From assembly GCA_024229615.1 (NCBI GenBank), contig JAAESG010000232.1:1-46388 (forward strand): 46,388 bases of DNA, given 5' to 3'. A model generated the notes under the pieces. It did no database searches, was not told where the DNA came from, and saw only the letters and a program-made list of their open reading frames with translations. This DNA is from Gammaproteobacteria bacterium (lineage in GTDB: Bacteria; Pseudomonadota; Gammaproteobacteria; GCA-001735895). Every line of letters begins with the position of its first letter. Within the stretch, counting starts at the first letter, position 1. Made by a program: the position numbers and the translations under genes. This document shows, one piece after another, positions 45,238-46,388 of this stretch.

Positions 45238-45623
45238 AGACCAGTCGAAATAGCCAGTAAATCCAAAGGTTTCGAATTTTCAGGTATGAGAGGGAACCCG
45301 GGCCATTCGCGACTTTCAGCCGCCACAGAATCCCGGCTCAATGCCGTAATGTTGGGTGAATATATACAATAATCAGGCATTTTCAACTACGGAATTGAAC
45401 AAAATACACAGGGTTCGCTATGGTTTCACAATGCCAATAATCTGTAGCAGCGATCCGTCGAAGTACTTGAAAATTTGATCAAAGCTTGATCTGGTTCACA
45501 ATTTTCGTCCCCTAACATGCGATTCGTACAATTTTAGTCGCAGCAAAAAAGGTAGTATTTAAGAGTCAGTTACAAAACAACTCTGGCCGTAACAGGCGAC
45601 TTGAGTTATGGAGCGGTAAGGTC
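45238..45623. other. Intergenic region upstream of the DUF3135 gene
   Basis: No gene with support. An imperfect palindrome GATCAAAGCTTGATC near 45477-45491 could be an operator. No convincing promoter was found. Confidence 0.45.
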
Positions 45624-46007
45624 ATGGCAAAAGACAACAAAAATGAGCAGGGGTCGACGACTAGACTGAAAACCCAGAGAATGGGATTTGAGCAATGGCG
45701 AGCGCTTCATTTGGAAGATCCCCAAAAGTTTGAACAAAACCGTCAACAAGTATTGAACGATTTTATCGATTCGGCACCTGAAAAATATCAGGCCCGTTTA
45801 AAAGGCCTTAAATTTCAAATGGAATGTGAAGCCAGACGCTTAAAATCTGACGAAGCCTACCACATGCGTTTGTTTACCATGATGATGGAGTCTCTGGCGT
45901 CATTGAATGATCAGTTTCAAGAACTATTGCAAACTGTCAATAGTGATCATATTCCCGAGCAGGACCAAAAAGACGCAATTGTTCTACCGATGGTGAAACC
46001 TGACTAG
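45624..46007 (+). CDS. DUF3135-like protein
   Basis: 127 residues, soluble, helical and charged. The central part (about 20-95: GFEQWRALHLEDPQKFEQNR, then APEKYQARLKGLKFQMECEARR) matches the DUF3135 pattern of gammaproteobacterial proteins of unknown function, including the run of basic residues after the second helix and the MMMESLASL segment. The N-terminal 20 residues and C-terminal 25 are variable extensions. It has no operon partner within the window. A GGTAAGG ribosome binding site precedes the ATG. Confidence 0.8.
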   Translation: MAKDNKNEQGSTTRLKTQRMGFEQWRALHLEDPQKFEQNRQQVLNDFIDSAPEKYQARLKGLKFQMECEARRLKSDEAYHMRLFTMMMESLASLNDQFQELLQTVNSDHIPEQDQKDAIVLPMVKPD

Positions 46008-46388
46008 TATCGGCGCATTGCACGTTTTCTGCCTCTAGATTGATATCAAATTGGTGGAGACGGCGTCTATCGAATATAGCACCTAACTAGTTGAGAAATA
46101 TAACAACATATAATTATAGATTGCGTAGTTGCCCCCAGAAGTCTCAGCTGATATTCGGTTACTGAGGCGCTATATCTGCCTTATTTTGGCGTAATTTGTT
46201 ATATGCGAATATCCATTGGTAGTATCGCCTAACTATTATTTCTCGTTAGGGAACTGAACTGCCGTCGAAATGGATGTTATTTTACTGTTTGCTGCGCGTT
46301 TGAAGGCAACTTCAGCATCAGGTGTACCAGAGTAATGCCTCGCCTGGCTGCATAAGGTTCCGATGCATGTGGGCTTACCTTCGACAAA
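46008..46388. other. Right-hand end, nothing recognised
   Basis: About 380 AT-rich bases with no supported gene on either strand and no recognisable repeat or RNA. A gene entering from the right beyond the window cannot be excluded. Confidence 0.5.

Noticed and set aside
45475-45492. Imperfect palindrome GATCAAAGCTTGATC as a regulator site
   Set aside because: Short, single copy, not placed by any promoter. It is mentioned only in the intergenic description.

Overview
This window looks like a chromosomal segment of a free-living, probably marine gammaproteobacterium. That is an inference from gene content: a TorT/TorS/TorR trimethylamine N-oxide (TMAO) sensing set, a DUF3135 protein, a TraR/DksA-type zinc-finger protein, an O-antigen-ligase-type cluster, a phasin, and two OpuAC-family osmolyte ABC transporters. 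No rRNA, CRISPR array, phage or plasmid backbone was seen. One tRNA (Gly, anticodon CCC) is present.

Layout. 1-4.8 kb: a perfect 30-bp inverted repeat at the left edge, a small membrane/zinc-ribbon protein, a large SPFH (band 7) protein, a coupled PhyH-type dioxygenase and pyrroline-5-carboxylate-reductase-like pair, and a truncated YrbL-like gene next to a 219-bp MITE-like element. 4.8-9.5 kb: a compact minus-strand surface-polysaccharide operon (O-antigen ligase-like protein, three glycosyltransferases, DksA-like protein). 9.5-11 kb: a small unknown gene, tRNA-Gly, and a phasin gene with a good sigma70 promoter between two PhaR-like palindromes. 11.2-16.3 kb: a betaine/TMAO-type ABC transporter operon ending in a metallo-beta-lactamase-fold hydrolase. 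16.4-17.4 kb: gene remnants, one split by a 159-bp transposon-like element with a clean 5-bp target duplication. 17.4-18.1 kb: a small heat-shock protein.

18.1-28.3 kb is a TMAO sensing and uptake island. torT, torS and torR are followed, divergently from torR, by a second OpuAC-type ABC operon (binding protein, ATPase, double permease, UspA). In E. coli the torCAD respiratory operon occupies the position next to torR. The torR-transporter gap carries tandem decamers resembling Tor boxes just upstream of a TATAAT promoter with a poor -35. This suggests that TorR here drives a TmoXVW-like TMAO importer. No torCAD genes are seen.

28.4-44.7 kb holds the most unusual unit. In one direction, with little spacing, lie two REC-PAS-GGDEF-EAL proteins (the second with a broken GGDEF), a Cache-type hybrid histidine kinase ending in an Hpt domain, a divergent DapF-like epimerase with both catalytic cysteines, an MFS transporter fused to two extracytoplasmic sensor-like domains, and a large protein I do not recognise whose reading frame extends about 90 codons upstream without a normal start codon. 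Two paralogous ABC_sub_bind-type periplasmic proteins with no transporter genes follow. The first signalling gene and the first of these binding proteins share an almost identical 19-20 bp upstream motif. I read this as a possible system that makes or modifies, exports and senses a small metabolite, linked to c-di-GMP; that function is inference. 44.7-46.4 kb: a second copy of the MITE-like element carrying a nested 20-nt insertion with a 5-bp duplication, then a DUF3135 gene.
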